Source of the DNA: Stramenopiles sp. TOSAG23-2
Lineage: Eukaryota; Sar
Assembly: GCA_900128395.1 (NCBI GenBank)
Contig: LT649262.1
Span: 900-52,759, forward strand
Direction: 5' to 3'
DNA length: 51,860 nucleotides
A model generated the notes under the pieces. It was given only the letters and a program-made list of their open reading frames with translations, was not told the DNA's origin and did no database searches. Shown here piece after piece: positions 27,860 to 38,578 of the stretch (the first letter of the stretch is position 1; the number at the start of each line of letters is the position of its first letter). A program made the position numbers and the translations under genes.

Positions 27860-29050
27860 ATGAACCAATATTCTGCCATTAATAATAAATCACCACCATG
27901 GTCAGTGGGAAATTGTTCAGGCAAAACATGGATGAAAGATTTAGAATGCTTAAATAATGTATCATTATCTGATATTATTTTGCCTGGATCGCATGATGCT
28001 GGAGCCTTTAAGTTGTATTCAACAGAAATATCACCTATTGCACCTGAAATTAATACGTTTCTTTTTAAATATTGTTGCTGTTGTGTTGTACAAAATTTTG
28101 CCATAGCCCAAACTGGTACATTATATGACCAGCTTTGCTGCGGGTCACGATATTTAGATCTACGTGTAACATATGATATGAAAAAAAGAATTTTAAGGAC
28201 AGAACATTCTCTTTATGGCTTACCACTATTAACTTTATTTCAGCAAATAGCAAAATTTATTAAAGAGAATCCCAGTGAAATTGTTATTTTACATTTGCGC
28301 CATTTCAGTATATTGAAGTATTATGATATGGAAATGAAACATCATGAGAAAATTATTCTTTTGTTAAAAGATATCTTTGATGTTGAACATGATTTTATAG
28401 AATCAAGTGAAATAAGCTTACCCGTTAATGAGTTAAAGAAAAGAAATAGAAAAATACTATTAGTTTATGGTATACGTGAGAATAATATATCATGTAATAA
28501 TGCAATCCGTTCTATGCCCTGGATACATATAGAAACTAAAATATTGCCCGGAGGAATTGGATGGACCAAATCGACAACGGCTGAACATATGGTATCACAA
28601 TGGAAATTATTTGCATCAAATAATAATAAACAAACACCATCATTGTCTAATAACAATAATAATAATAAACATTTTTATAAGGTTGCAACAGCAATCACAC
28701 CGAATCCAACTGTAATTACAAATGGTGTATTGAATTGTATATTTTGTTGTTTATGTCGTATTGTATGTAAAACTTCGTGTAGAAAACCAGCTGGATTAAA
28801 AGAAGTCTCTGATATAGCAAGCGATGCTATCATTGAAGAAATTCAAACATTAGTTGACAACAATATACGATTAAATATTTTAGATATAGATCACGTAGTA
28901 CGCCAACAAAAAAGAATAAATCTAATTGAAAAAATTATTTTATTGAATAAAAAGCAATGCGGTAAAGACGACTATCGAGTAGTAGACGTTATAGACGAAG
29001 ATGGGGTGATGATGGTGGTTGATAATGATAGAATTGGCAACGCGAAATAA
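27860..29050 (+). CDS. PLC-X domain lipase (PI-specific phospholipase C-like), copy 1
   Basis: A 396-residue protein of the PLC-like phosphodiesterase TIM-barrel type that stands alone, without Y, C2 or PH domains. The two catalytic histidines are visible: His45 in ILPGSHDAGAF and His116 in LRTEHSLYG, with SRYLDLRV (about residues 96-103) supplying the usual acidic and Arg residues. NPSEIVILHLRHF follows as in other X-domain proteins. Cys-rich stretches at about 72-75 (YCCCCV) and 291-313 (CIFCCLCRIVCKTSC) could be palmitoylated or insert in a membrane. A short Asn run sits at about 256-270. The substrate (phosphoinositide or GPI-type) cannot be deduced. The final residues are acidic. The gene lies just upstream of the second protease gene, 343 bp from its ATG. 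Confidence 0.88.
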   Translation: MNQYSAINNKSPPWSVGNCSGKTWMKDLECLNNVSLSDIILPGSHDAGAFKLYSTEISPIAPEINTFLFKYCCCCVVQNFAIAQTGTLYDQLCCGSRYLDLRVTYDMKKRILRTEHSLYGLPLLTLFQQIAKFIKENPSEIVILHLRHFSILKYYDMEMKHHEKIILLLKDIFDVEHDFIESSEISLPVNELKKRNRKILLVYGIRENNISCNNAIRSMPWIHIETKILPGGIGWTKSTTAEHMVSQWKLFASNNNKQTPSLSNNNNNNKHFYKVATAITPNPTVITNGVLNCIFCCLCRIVCKTSCRKPAGLKEVSDIASDAIIEEIQTLVDNNIRLNILDIDHVVRQQKRINLIEKIILLNKKQCGKDDYRVVDVIDEDGVMMVVDNDRIGNAK

Positions 29051-29357
29051 TGTAAAGGGGCGGGGCCTATGAATACCTGGAATACAAATATAATATATAT
29101 TTGATTTGTTGGGCCAGTGGGCACTATTTATTGATATAATAAATATAACAATATTTACCATTACATCTCGCATATTTTCCATCAAATTTCATCATTTTCA
29201 ACATTTTCGACCTAAATTCTTATAATTCCTTGTTTTGATGATGGATTTTTCATTTCATTACATGAAAACAAAGGAAAAACATTGAAAATACCTTTTTAAA
29301 CTTAGGCTCCACTAGTATATCATTTTTCCTATCAATTGGCAAAATAATTTTGACATT
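29051..29357. other. 3' region of PLC-X gene up to the duplication junction
   Basis: A 307-bp stretch between the lipase stop and the point where protease homology resumes. A GC box-like GGGGCGGGGCC (29,057-29,067) sits 6 bp after the stop and stands out in the A/T-rich DNA. The rest is A/T-rich. There is no ATG in phase with the downstream protease frame: TGA at 29,351-29,353 closes it. This sequence must act as the promoter of copy 2 of the protease, if that copy is expressed. Confidence 0.5.
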
Positions 29358-29392
29358 TCCCACGTTCAAGTCGAACACAATCCTCCGGTAGT

Positions 29393-31725
29393 ATGGTTCC
29401 AAATAGTCGTGTGAAAAAAAGAAAAGTAAAAGGTTCAACACGTGCAAATAACATGCAACGGCGAGGTCAACAAACAAAGTTAGATGTGAGAAGAAAAAGC
29501 GATCGTGAACATAAAAAGCGACAAAAAAGAAATTCTGAAGAAAAATTTAGAAACAACAGCAACAGACACAAGTTTGATCAAAATGATCCATTGAGTCAGT
29601 CTATGACTGGCAACTATGATGGCAATTCACAAAGATCTAGTAACTCGCGGAAAAGACGTGCAGAAAATAACAATAGCAGCCCAACATGGCATGTTCGAAA
29701 TAATAATAATCGCAACAATAATTCTCGTCGTCAAAACCCACAACGGCAAGCAAGAAAAAAGCAGAAAAAAAATCGCACACCAGACGTAGTTGATTTATTA
29801 AGTGATGATGATGATGATGATGTAGATAATGGTCAAAGCGGTAGTAATAGCAGCAGTAATGTAAACGAGAAGAAAGATCTATCGCCATTAAAAATATCAA
29901 GATTAGGTGCAGACGGCAAATTACAGTGGTTTGAATATGTCTTATTTGGAGAGTATGTTTTTGCATCGAATGACATCGAGTTAAGATTTGCCCCTGAAGG
30001 CCTTTTTATTGCGATAAAGTCACGAGCACTTAATCAACATAGCGATTTTTCCTTTACCATTGGAGTTGACGATATAAATGCCTGGACTTACGGGGATGAA
30101 AAAGCGCCGAGAATCGGAGGTTTAAGTCGAATTATTCAGATAACCTTGAACGAAAATCAGCAAGCATGGAATAAATTACAAAATCTCGACACAATCTTCA
30201 GAGGTAAATTTCCAAGGAGTAATGGCATTAATAATTCTATTTTCATTATTGTTGAAAACGAACATTTCCGACAATTTGAACATCAAATTGAATCGTATAA
30301 AATACATGGGAGTGAGTTATCGCAAATGATTGAAACTAATGCATACTGGAAAAATGTTGAGATTATTGAAGAGGACACTGTGAATTGTTTAGGTAGCGGC
30401 ATTAATAAATATGTTCAAGTTGCTAATAATAGACCTACAAATACAAAAAGAAACATTACTTCTATGATGGATGGTGAAAGACGACGTAGTCCAAGAATAA
30501 ACGTTGATGGTGGTAGTAGTGGTAGCAGCAGCAATAATAATAATAACAATAATAACAGTAGCAGCAGTAATAGTAACAGTAGCAGTATCGCTTCGCGTAC
30601 TCGTCGCAATCGTCATCGAAGGACTTCAGGTCCCGCAAAGCCTCTCTTTACGTATCCATTTCATCCAGAGAAACCGCGTGTAACTATAACTGATCATGAT
30701 CGAAATCGATGTGAAGATGATTTTCTTAACGATAATCTTATTGATTTTTCATTGATGCGTCTTTCGAAAGAAAAATATCTGATTGAGGAAAAAGACCTTT
30801 ATATTTTCTCTTCGTTTTTTTACAAACGCTATATTCAAGGAAAGAGCAACTACCGTTCAAACAAACATTATGATAATACTATTAAAAGTAGAGAGGATCT
30901 TGCCTATTCGTATGTTGAGAAATGGACGAAGAATATTGATATATTCCAATGCAAATATCTTTTAATTCCAGTAAATAAAGATATTCATTGGAGTTTGCTT
31001 ATTGTATGTAATCCAGATAAAATTAATGTTCCAAAGGGTACAGCAGAAGATGATGATGACTACTTTTGTATTTATCATTTGGATTCATTAGGTTGTCATA
31101 ATACAAAAGCATTAACGATGAATATCTATACGTATCTTAAAAAAGCATGGAAAGTTATGAAAAAAAAGAAAGATGCTGATAAGAAAAAAGAAGGTGATAC
31201 AAATAACAATGACGAGAAGAAAGAAGGCTTTGCAAGACTTAAATTTGATAAAGTCAAAGGTATTCCAAAACAAGCAAATTCTACTGACTGTGGTGTATTT
31301 GTTACATTGTATGCAGAACATTTTTTAAAATATCTTCTTGCAAGTGGGAAAAATATAGGAACCGTCACTAGAAGAATGTTCATTGAAAAGCAATACGATA
31401 AAATTTTTGGAATGAAATTTAGAGAGCGAGGCAATAATTTCTATCCATGGTTTAATTCTTCCAGATCAACGAAAGAAAGGTTTGCTCTTAAACGATTAAT
31501 CGATGATAAAGAAGAACTTTATAACAATATTGGAAAACTTGAAAGGGACAAAGTAAAATATAAAGCATTAAAAAAGAAAGATAAAGAAAGTAATGACACA
31601 TCTAGTTCTAGCGGTATAAACGAAAAGGCAAATGATGTAGATAATGGTGGCAGTAATAAACATATAGGAAATGATGGTGCTATGTCATCAACTACGACGG
31701 CACCCACAACAACAACGAGAGCTAG

Positions 31726-31758
<33 letters not shown>

Positions 31759-32224
31759 CAGCAGCAACACTGCTCAGACAAATGTAGTATTGCCTGCAAA
31801 CGAGACAGCAAATAACGCAGTCGAACCAAGATCGAGAACTTTTATAAGGCGATATACAAATCACGACGATGATGATGATGATGATGACGACGACGACGAA
31901 GAAAATAATGAGGTCGAAGAAGGAGCTAAAAATAATAGTATCGCACATGACGAGGGGGATGGTTCAGACACAGAAAATGAGTCGGATGAAATCGAGAATA
32001 ATGATATTGATCAACAAAATGCACTTGGAGAAAAAGGCGGAGACAATTATGATGATACTCAAAAAGTATCTTCAAGTGAGGAAGAAAGCGATGCTGATGA
32101 TGCTGATCTTGTAGAGGAGACAAAAGGAGAAGAAAGTCCAGGTTTATTTAGTCAGGCAGTTAGCAACGTTGGTAATGCTATGAATGCGGTGAAAGGTGCA
32201 ATGAAGAGGACTTTTGATTTTTGA
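29393..32224 (+). CDS. Ulp/SENP-type SUMO protease, copy 2 (hybrid, N-terminally truncated)
   Basis: A 943-residue version of the SUMO protease. An in-frame TGA at 29,351 lies just before the first homologous codon, so the first usable ATG (29,393) corresponds to an internal Met of the copy-1 protein. The two N-terminal repeat units are missing. The NLS-like KKRKVK is now near the N-terminus and the SUMO-interacting motif is at residues 132-143 with two extra Asp. The triad is intact: His532, Asp564, Cys633, with Gln627. Residues 1-281 differ from copy 1 by many substitutions and small indels, for example TMRNNSNRHKFDQND-type changes. From residue 282 on the protein is identical. The gene may be a functional shorter isoform, or transcribed poorly because its own promoter is replaced by PLC 3' sequence. 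Confidence 0.85.
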
Positions 32225-32505
32225 AAAGGATTTATCATATTTTGATACGTACCATACGTACGACTCGTATGCCTACGAGTATCATAAAAAATATTTTCAT
32301 CGCATGTAAAATAAAATGTACGAAGCGTTCGTATATATTTTTCCTATAGATATATAATATATAATGTACGAGTATATTTGTAGTGTGAGATTAGTTTATG
32401 TGTTTCCTTTACTTGCATTTTTAAGTTGTCATATTTTTTACATTTTACACTTTACACTGCTGCTGGATAAATAAATATTTTTAATTCCAGTTAAAGTTTT
32501 TGTGT
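32225..32505. other. Gap between convergent genes, copy 2
   Basis: The counterpart of 9684-9964, with both inverted repeats preserved (32,263-32,280 and 32,319-32,333). Confidence 0.6.
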
Positions 32506-32823
32506 TTACTTGTAAGTTTCATTCACAGAAACTTTATTATTTTTATTCTTCGCTTGATTCAAAATAGCCTGTAATTGTTGATTTTGATATTCGGTATGTT
32601 TTGTGTATTGATTTTGTTGACGAGATCTTAATAATTCCCCTTGCGAACCTAGATTTTGCTGCGATTTACCAATAGCCCATTGCATAATATTATATCCGAC
32701 TACAATTGGTATTGAAAAATATACTACAAACATTACACGTTGACCATTTTTTGACAATGGAATTCTAAAATTATGAATTCTTTTTTTCAATCTTTCATGT
32801 TTTTCCGCTAAATTCGAAAACAT
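32506..32823 (-). CDS. Small single-pass membrane protein, copy 2
   Basis: The second copy of the 105-residue protein at 9965-10,282, with an identical predicted sequence: basic N-terminal third, one helix at about residues 30-52, Gln/Asn-rich tail. Its promoter gap is also duplicated, so it should be expressed as copy 1 is. No inactivating change is seen. Confidence 0.7.
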   Translation of the reverse strand: MFSNLAEKHERLKKRIHNFRIPLSKNGQRVMFVVYFSIPIVVGYNIMQWAIGKSQQNLGSQGELLRSRQQNQYTKHTEYQNQQLQAILNQAKNKNNKVSVNETYK

Positions 32824-33281
32824 GTTCGAATATCTGTATATGTGTGCGCAGCGAAAATAAATACTAGTTATCTATATATGGTAGTATATATAACTGAAAT
32901 TATGTGATTGCTGATACTAAATGAGATACATATATATATATATATATATGCAATTTGATGGAATGTTCTTCTTCTTCGTACATCGTACATATATAATTAA
33001 TATAGACGAAGTACATTTAAATGAAATCGAACAATTTTTTTTATTACTACTTTTTTGCTTCTTCTTCAGTCGAAATAAAATATAATAATTGTTGGATAAT
33101 CCCTTAATTGTTTGTGCCTAGAGGGATCCGTGCCAGAAAATTGATTTTTTTTGAAAAAAGATTCAATAATAAAAAAAAGGAGACATGTACACGGGAATGT
33201 ACAGAATATATCTATCGTGTGATAAGATACAACAACAAATATATTGTGCAAAAATTAATACTACAATAATATCGAAATATT
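32824..33281. promoter_or_regulatory. Divergent promoter region, copy 2
   Basis: The duplicate of 10,283-10,740 with the same (TA)n tract and CTTCGT/ACGAAG inverted repeat (32,974-33,011). Confidence 0.5.
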
Positions 33282-34271
33282 ATGCATGCTATATTAAAAC
33301 ATCCGACCTTTCGGCAAACCAATAAAATATATTCAGGCATTGCAAAGAATGTTTTTGGGCGTCAACGAAATAACAGAATAATTTGCAAATTCAATAATTA
33401 TAATAATAATAGTGCTAGCAATTTCAATACAAGAGCGCCGGTGGTGGAAACTTCCACCAATATGATTGGAGTTGAAGGCCCATATAGTTCATACCCTGTG
33501 TTAGGTGCATATAAGCCAGCTGCAATGGCCAGTGTTGTCGATGGTATGCCAAGATATCCATCGTTAACATCAGCTGCTGGAATGTTAAGAGGTTCAGACT
33601 ATTTTGGAACAATAATCTTTGCCGTTTCAGGTTCAATAACTGCTGGTTCCTGCGGACTTGATGTGTTTGGTTGCTCTGTAATTGGTACCATAACTGCAAT
33701 TGGTGGTGGTACTGTTCGAGATGCAATTATATTGCATAAGCAGCCATTTTGGGTAAATGAAGTGGAATATTTTTACATGGCTTTTTTAACTGCATTTTTT
33801 ACATTTTTTGCATGGCCATTAATACCTGATGATACCAAGATGATAAAAGATAAGAATGGTGGAGAGGGGTTTGCGTTATGGTTTGGTGATGCAATTGGTG
33901 TGGCTGCATTTACAATTATCGGTGCTATGAATGCATGTAGAATGTGCGTGCATCCAGGTCTTGCAATTGTTGCTGGTACGGTAACAGCAACGTTCGGAGG
34001 ATTAACTCGCGATGTAATATGTGGTTTACCAAGTTCAAATTCAAGAGGTCGTATATTGCATAGTGATTCAGATATCTATGCAAGTACGGCTGCAATTGGT
34101 GCTTCTTCTTATATGATTATGAGACATTTGAAATGTTCAATGGCAATACGTTTAATTTTTGGTTTAGGTAGTACTATTGGTGCAAGATATCTAGCAAAAG
34201 TGTATGACATTGGATTACCAACATGGAAACAAATGGATATGAAGATAACAAAGGAGAAGAATAAAGTATAG
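33282..34271 (+). CDS. UPF0126/TRIC-like membrane protein, copy 2
   Basis: The second copy of the 329-residue protein, with an identical predicted sequence: the basic Asn-rich leader, two half-domains and both (G)GxTRD/GGTVRD motifs are present. Having two intact copies would raise dosage of this transporter or channel, if the duplication is real. Confidence 0.85.
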   Translation: MHAILKHPTFRQTNKIYSGIAKNVFGRQRNNRIICKFNNYNNNSASNFNTRAPVVETSTNMIGVEGPYSSYPVLGAYKPAAMASVVDGMPRYPSLTSAAGMLRGSDYFGTIIFAVSGSITAGSCGLDVFGCSVIGTITAIGGGTVRDAIILHKQPFWVNEVEYFYMAFLTAFFTFFAWPLIPDDTKMIKDKNGGEGFALWFGDAIGVAAFTIIGAMNACRMCVHPGLAIVAGTVTATFGGLTRDVICGLPSSNSRGRILHSDSDIYASTAAIGASSYMIMRHLKCSMAIRLIFGLGSTIGARYLAKVYDIGLPTWKQMDMKITKEKNKV

Positions 34272-34788
34272 TGTAGTTTGTTGTACACATTGAATAAAAA
34301 TCTTTCTGCGGGTTGTGTAAATGAAGGGGATATCTTTATTAGATTCACTTTTATTTTATTATAATGAAAACACCTGCTGTGTGCCGCCTATTAGTTAATT
34401 GAGCTACCACCTGGTGGTATAGAGCGCGTAGCAGCCGCCTATCCATGATGTGACTCGTATTTAATATGTCAGAGAGATAATTTTAATCAGGTTTAAGGTG
34501 GTAATCAAAAACGCGCAAACAACAAAAAAAACAAAAAAAATCAGCAGCAACCAACAAAAAAAGCACAAAACAAATAATTAAATACAAAAAAAGATTTGCA
34601 TTTATTCTATTTATAGATACAGTAGATGACAAACGTTTGTATATTAATTGTACTGTATTATATATAACAGGGTATGTGCATGTTTTTTGTATATTGTATT
34701 GTGTGTATCTTAAAACAAAAAAATTACGATATATAGATAAGTAAATTATTTAATACATAATCTTGTTGGAAAAAGTAAAAAAAAAAAT
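34272..34788. other. Intergenic region with palindrome, copy 2
   Basis: The duplicate of 11,731-12,247. The palindrome TACCACC-T-GGTGGTA is at 34,405-34,419 and its GCCGCCTAT direct repeats are at 34,383-34,391 and 34,434-34,442. No gene is seen. Confidence 0.5.
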
Positions 34789-36486
34789 ATGGCGCTAATT
34801 ACTAAATCATTAATAATTAGTATATGTATTATTTTCTCAAATGTAATTAATATTTTATCATCAAATGATTTACCATTATATTTTCTTGATAAATTTGATG
34901 TAAACAATATTTATGGTCGTATTCGCGCTAAAGCAACAACAGCGACTGAGCTTTTACAATTTAAATCGCCACCTCTGAATTACACTGCCGGTGCAACCAT
35001 TTTTGCTGCTTTTCAAAATAAAAGAAATAATGATGTGGATGAATATGAAATCTGGGCAGCCGTTGGAAGACCTGGTGAACCTAAAAATAATGATGATGGG
35101 GGGAATAATATTGTGAAGAAAAGCTCCTCATCAATAATAGGTGTTTCTATATTTCGATTTACTACAACAGATCTTATACATTACAGTAAACCATCCGAAT
35201 TGCTTTTTCTTGAAAATGGTAGTGGTTCTCCTCCTGGTATGAACGATGGTAATGTGTGGACAGTAAAATCTATGGATCGGGATAGCACAAATCCAGCAAA
35301 AGCAACATATGTCTTGGTTGCTAGTTATTTTAATGGTATTCATACATTTATCAATTCTTTAGGTCCAGTTACAGATACGAATCATTTTATATTTACTCCA
35401 ACAACTGGTACTACTCACACTAGTAATTTTTTAGATCATGATGATGCTAATATTATATATGATATTCCACGAAAACGATGGATTGACATGCAAATTGAGT
35501 ATGAAAATTTAACACAACCAAAACGTTATTGTGATAATGTCTTAGGATGTCGAAGAACAGTTTCTGCACGTATTGGTTTGGATTTAATTGGTGAAAATTG
35601 GACATCCGATCTTGGCTGTCTAGATAGACCTCAAACAGGCTCAAGATGTCAAACAGGGTTTAATGTATCTAACATGGTCCGTCCTAATGATGCGGCAAGA
35701 ATAAAACAAGGTAGATTACCGGATGAAGATCCACCAGAATTAGAATTTTATAGGATACGCCCATTTCGATTGCCTGGACAACCTACTAGAATTGCTGCAC
35801 ATGTTTTATTATATGTTCCATCACCATCTGATGTAGTACAACTTCCAGAGTATGGTCGACAACCTTTGTGGCATTGTACAAGTGGATGTTGTCATGGCCC
35901 ACATATGTATGAAGAGTGGTGGATTGGTCCAGATAGTGGAAATCCTATTGATATGGAAGGATGGAGAAGACCATATGATCTTGAGACAAGAGCATTTCCC
36001 CATGATATATGGGCAATGGAACAGCCGGTTTCGCACCAGGGTTATATGGTATGGGTTGATAATGGGCATGTATGGGGAATACCAGAACATCGTTTGGCCG
36101 GTTTAAACTCTGTATCAAATGGCGAGTTTTCAAGTAAATTCTTTTTATGGCCAGAGGTTAAAAAGCCAAATAATAGTAATACGCTTTGGTTGGAAGTAGA
36201 TGCAAAGTGGGGAGAGAAACCTGAAGTAGGCCCAGAGTGGTGTAAGGGAGGATGTAATGGTGTAGGTGGTAGTGATGAAGCACATGCTGCTTATGTTCAA
36301 GTTGAAATACGTGATTCGCATGGAAAAGTAATTCCAGGGTATGAAAAGAAAGATGCAACTTTTACAAATGTAAATGGTCGTGTAAAATTGAATTGGAAAA
36401 ATGGGTCTATTATAACTCCTGGAACAAAAGTGCAAGCTCATGTTTATTTTCGAGATGCTACGATATATGCTTTAGGATTTGATTGA
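34789..36486 (+). CDS. Secreted glycosidase-like protein, copy 2
   Basis: The second copy of the 565-residue signal-peptide-bearing beta-propeller-like protein. The predicted sequence is identical, including the Cys-rich HCTSGCC segment and the C-terminal beta domain. The same doubt about catalytic residues applies. Confidence 0.65.
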   Translation: MALITKSLIISICIIFSNVINILSSNDLPLYFLDKFDVNNIYGRIRAKATTATELLQFKSPPLNYTAGATIFAAFQNKRNNDVDEYEIWAAVGRPGEPKNNDDGGNNIVKKSSSSIIGVSIFRFTTTDLIHYSKPSELLFLENGSGSPPGMNDGNVWTVKSMDRDSTNPAKATYVLVASYFNGIHTFINSLGPVTDTNHFIFTPTTGTTHTSNFLDHDDANIIYDIPRKRWIDMQIEYENLTQPKRYCDNVLGCRRTVSARIGLDLIGENWTSDLGCLDRPQTGSRCQTGFNVSNMVRPNDAARIKQGRLPDEDPPELEFYRIRPFRLPGQPTRIAAHVLLYVPSPSDVVQLPEYGRQPLWHCTSGCCHGPHMYEEWWIGPDSGNPIDMEGWRRPYDLETRAFPHDIWAMEQPVSHQGYMVWVDNGHVWGIPEHRLAGLNSVSNGEFSSKFFLWPEVKKPNNSNTLWLEVDAKWGEKPEVGPEWCKGGCNGVGGSDEAHAAYVQVEIRDSHGKVIPGYEKKDATFTNVNGRVKLNWKNGSIITPGTKVQAHVYFRDATIYALGFD

Positions 36487-36964
36487 AAAAGAGGATGTTG
36501 ACGTGTGTAACTTTTTAGATAAATTTTACAAACAAAATTATCTCTTTTCTCTTATATATATACGTTCGTAATACAAAACACACACACATCATATAAAATT
36601 TCAACACTGGCTCGTAAATCTATCTTTCTCTACATCAATAATCAAGTTAAAGCTTAAATATTTTTTTTACTCCGGGCAAGCTAATAGCTATACCATTTTA
36701 ACCTTTATACACGATGATAGTACACACAGAATATGCGCGGTGTGGAAAAACTGGTAGCGTTATTATAAAAAGAAAATGTTATTGGATGGATAAAGTGATT
36801 GGCGATTTGAAAATGAATTTGGATTAAATGCTGTTCATAATATGAGTATGCATATATATATATGTATATATATATTATACGAATACGAACTTCGTATCAT
36901 TTTAAAAAATATTACACCATATATATTCAATTTTTACTCGTACTACTTTTAAAAATCAAAAATC
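36487..36964. other. Gap between convergent genes, copy 2
   Basis: The duplicate of 13,946-14,423 with both TACG/CGTA inverted repeats (36,561-36,570 and 36,883-36,897). No gene. Confidence 0.55.
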
Positions 36965-38578
36965 TTAAAGTCTACCCATATCTTTCAATATTTGTTGCAC
37001 TTCTAAATAATTTTTCTCTGGACTTCCATGACGAGCTAAACCTTCTTTAAAACTATCCACCAACATGCAATAAATCGTCCCATCATTATCTTCAAATAAT
37101 TTCAATGCATTTGCCAACATAAGAATTATACCACTACTTGCAGCATGATAATATTTATATTGTGCCCATGCTAAACCTATTGGGTATTCCGTATCACTAA
37201 CGCCATGCATTATCAATTCATTCCACCAAATTTCAACAACTTCTTTCTCTAGCATACACTTATGAAATTGATCTAAGCCTGACATGGAAATTAATTGGGC
37301 TATATCTTTCACTGGTGGTCCGACGTCACTAACTTGCCAATCTAAAATAATTAATTCTTTTTTTGACATTTTCATATCATGTGTAGATATGTGATTATCA
37401 TCTCCATGATTAAATTGGCGTACAAATAAATTTTCTGTATGAAAATCACCATGAATTCTACTAAAACCTCCCATACTTGTAATTAATTCCACTAGATTAT
37501 CAGCATTTATTACAGAGCGCCACTGTTCGCGAGGATGTTTACAACCCTTGCTCTTTGCTATATCGTATAATGGACAAAGCACGGCATTTTCAATTTCTTT
37601 TTCAAATGCTTCGATATTGTCTGCATCTCGCCATGGCTTTGTTTTCTCATAGTTTCCACTACGAGCTTTTTCCTTTGTTTTCGCCCAATCGGTCGAAAGC
37701 AATGAAAATCCTCTAGCAAAATTAGCAAATCTTTCCTTTTTATTTATATTTTCCAGTAAACTTGCTGAATTCCAAAACTGTGCATGAAATGATGCAATAG
37801 CTTTTGCTGCTACTTTTATATATTGACAAGCTAAATGTACAGCTTTAGTATCATACAATGGTGATGGTATATCATATGGGGGTGATTTTTCACTGAAACG
37901 GGATTTAAATTCATCTGAAAATTCTTTTTGACTTCTTCCATCTCTTAAAATACCACTAATTGTTGATGATTTTACATACCCTTCATCTTGAACATAAGAG
38001 GCATCTTCTAATAATAAAATAAAATCTTTCGTCATCGTATCAACATTTGTATAATAATATGTGCATGTAGGTAAATCGTTTTCAGACAAGATAGTTTCAT
38101 ATGTATTACATTCTCGATATAATCGAGTAGTCGTATTCAGTAAACTACCAAGAAAATCTCGGCGTGACATTTTCACTATCATTGACGGTGGTGGTTTCGA
38201 TACATTTTCATCTGTTGAATTTGCATATTCTAGCTTTAACCTACCAGTTTGACCCGTTTGCCCAGCATCAATTTTCTGCACTTGCAATTTTGATATTTTT
38301 GTATTTCGACTTATTGCTTTTGTGGAATGTAGGACTTTCATCAACCATTCTTTTGTTATATCCTCTAAATTTTTAGGCTTATCATATTTTGATCGTTCCG
38401 ATGCAAAATATTCTTTCGTTTTTATATAAAGTCGTATCCATGCTGTATTTAATATGGATTTCAACAGTTCCCATCTGCCTAGGTATATCGCATCTGTATA
38501 TATAACTTTCTTAAAAAACATATATACAGCAATTGCTGTAATTGCAATAGGCGTTGTTACTTTAATTATTGTTGACAT
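36965..38578 (-). CDS. APH/EcKL-like small-molecule kinase, copy 2
   Basis: The second copy of the 537-residue kinase-like protein. The HGDFHTEN catalytic loop, the ILDWQ metal site and the N-terminal membrane helix are all present and the predicted sequence is identical. No sign of decay is visible. Confidence 0.82.
   Translation of the reverse strand: MSTIIKVTTPIAITAIAVYMFFKKVIYTDAIYLGRWELLKSILNTAWIRLYIKTKEYFASERSKYDKPKNLEDITKEWLMKVLHSTKAISRNTKISKLQVQKIDAGQTGQTGRLKLEYANSTDENVSKPPPSMIVKMSRRDFLGSLLNTTTRLYRECNTYETILSENDLPTCTYYYTNVDTMTKDFILLLEDASYVQDEGYVKSSTISGILRDGRSQKEFSDEFKSRFSEKSPPYDIPSPLYDTKAVHLACQYIKVAAKAIASFHAQFWNSASLLENINKKERFANFARGFSLLSTDWAKTKEKARSGNYEKTKPWRDADNIEAFEKEIENAVLCPLYDIAKSKGCKHPREQWRSVINADNLVELITSMGGFSRIHGDFHTENLFVRQFNHGDDNHISTHDMKMSKKELIILDWQVSDVGPPVKDIAQLISMSGLDQFHKCMLEKEVVEIWWNELIMHGVSDTEYPIGLAWAQYKYYHAASSGIILMLANALKLFEDNDGTIYCMLVDSFKEGLARHGSPEKNYLEVQQILKDMGRL

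Larger units (their letters stand above)
6687..29357 (+). repeat. Large tandem duplication, copy 1 (period 22,541 bp)
   Basis: This stretch carries nine genes, from the SUMO protease to the PLC-X lipase. It is repeated head to tail starting at 29,358. From 7,695 to 29,319 it matches 30,236-51,860 at a constant offset of 22,541 with two differences found by eye (G9245/A31786; G16374/A38915). The first kilobase (6687-7694) matches 29,358-30,235 only loosely, with many substitutions and in-frame indels. The left edge is where protease-gene homology begins; sequence left of it is not duplicated in the window. Confidence 0.97.
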
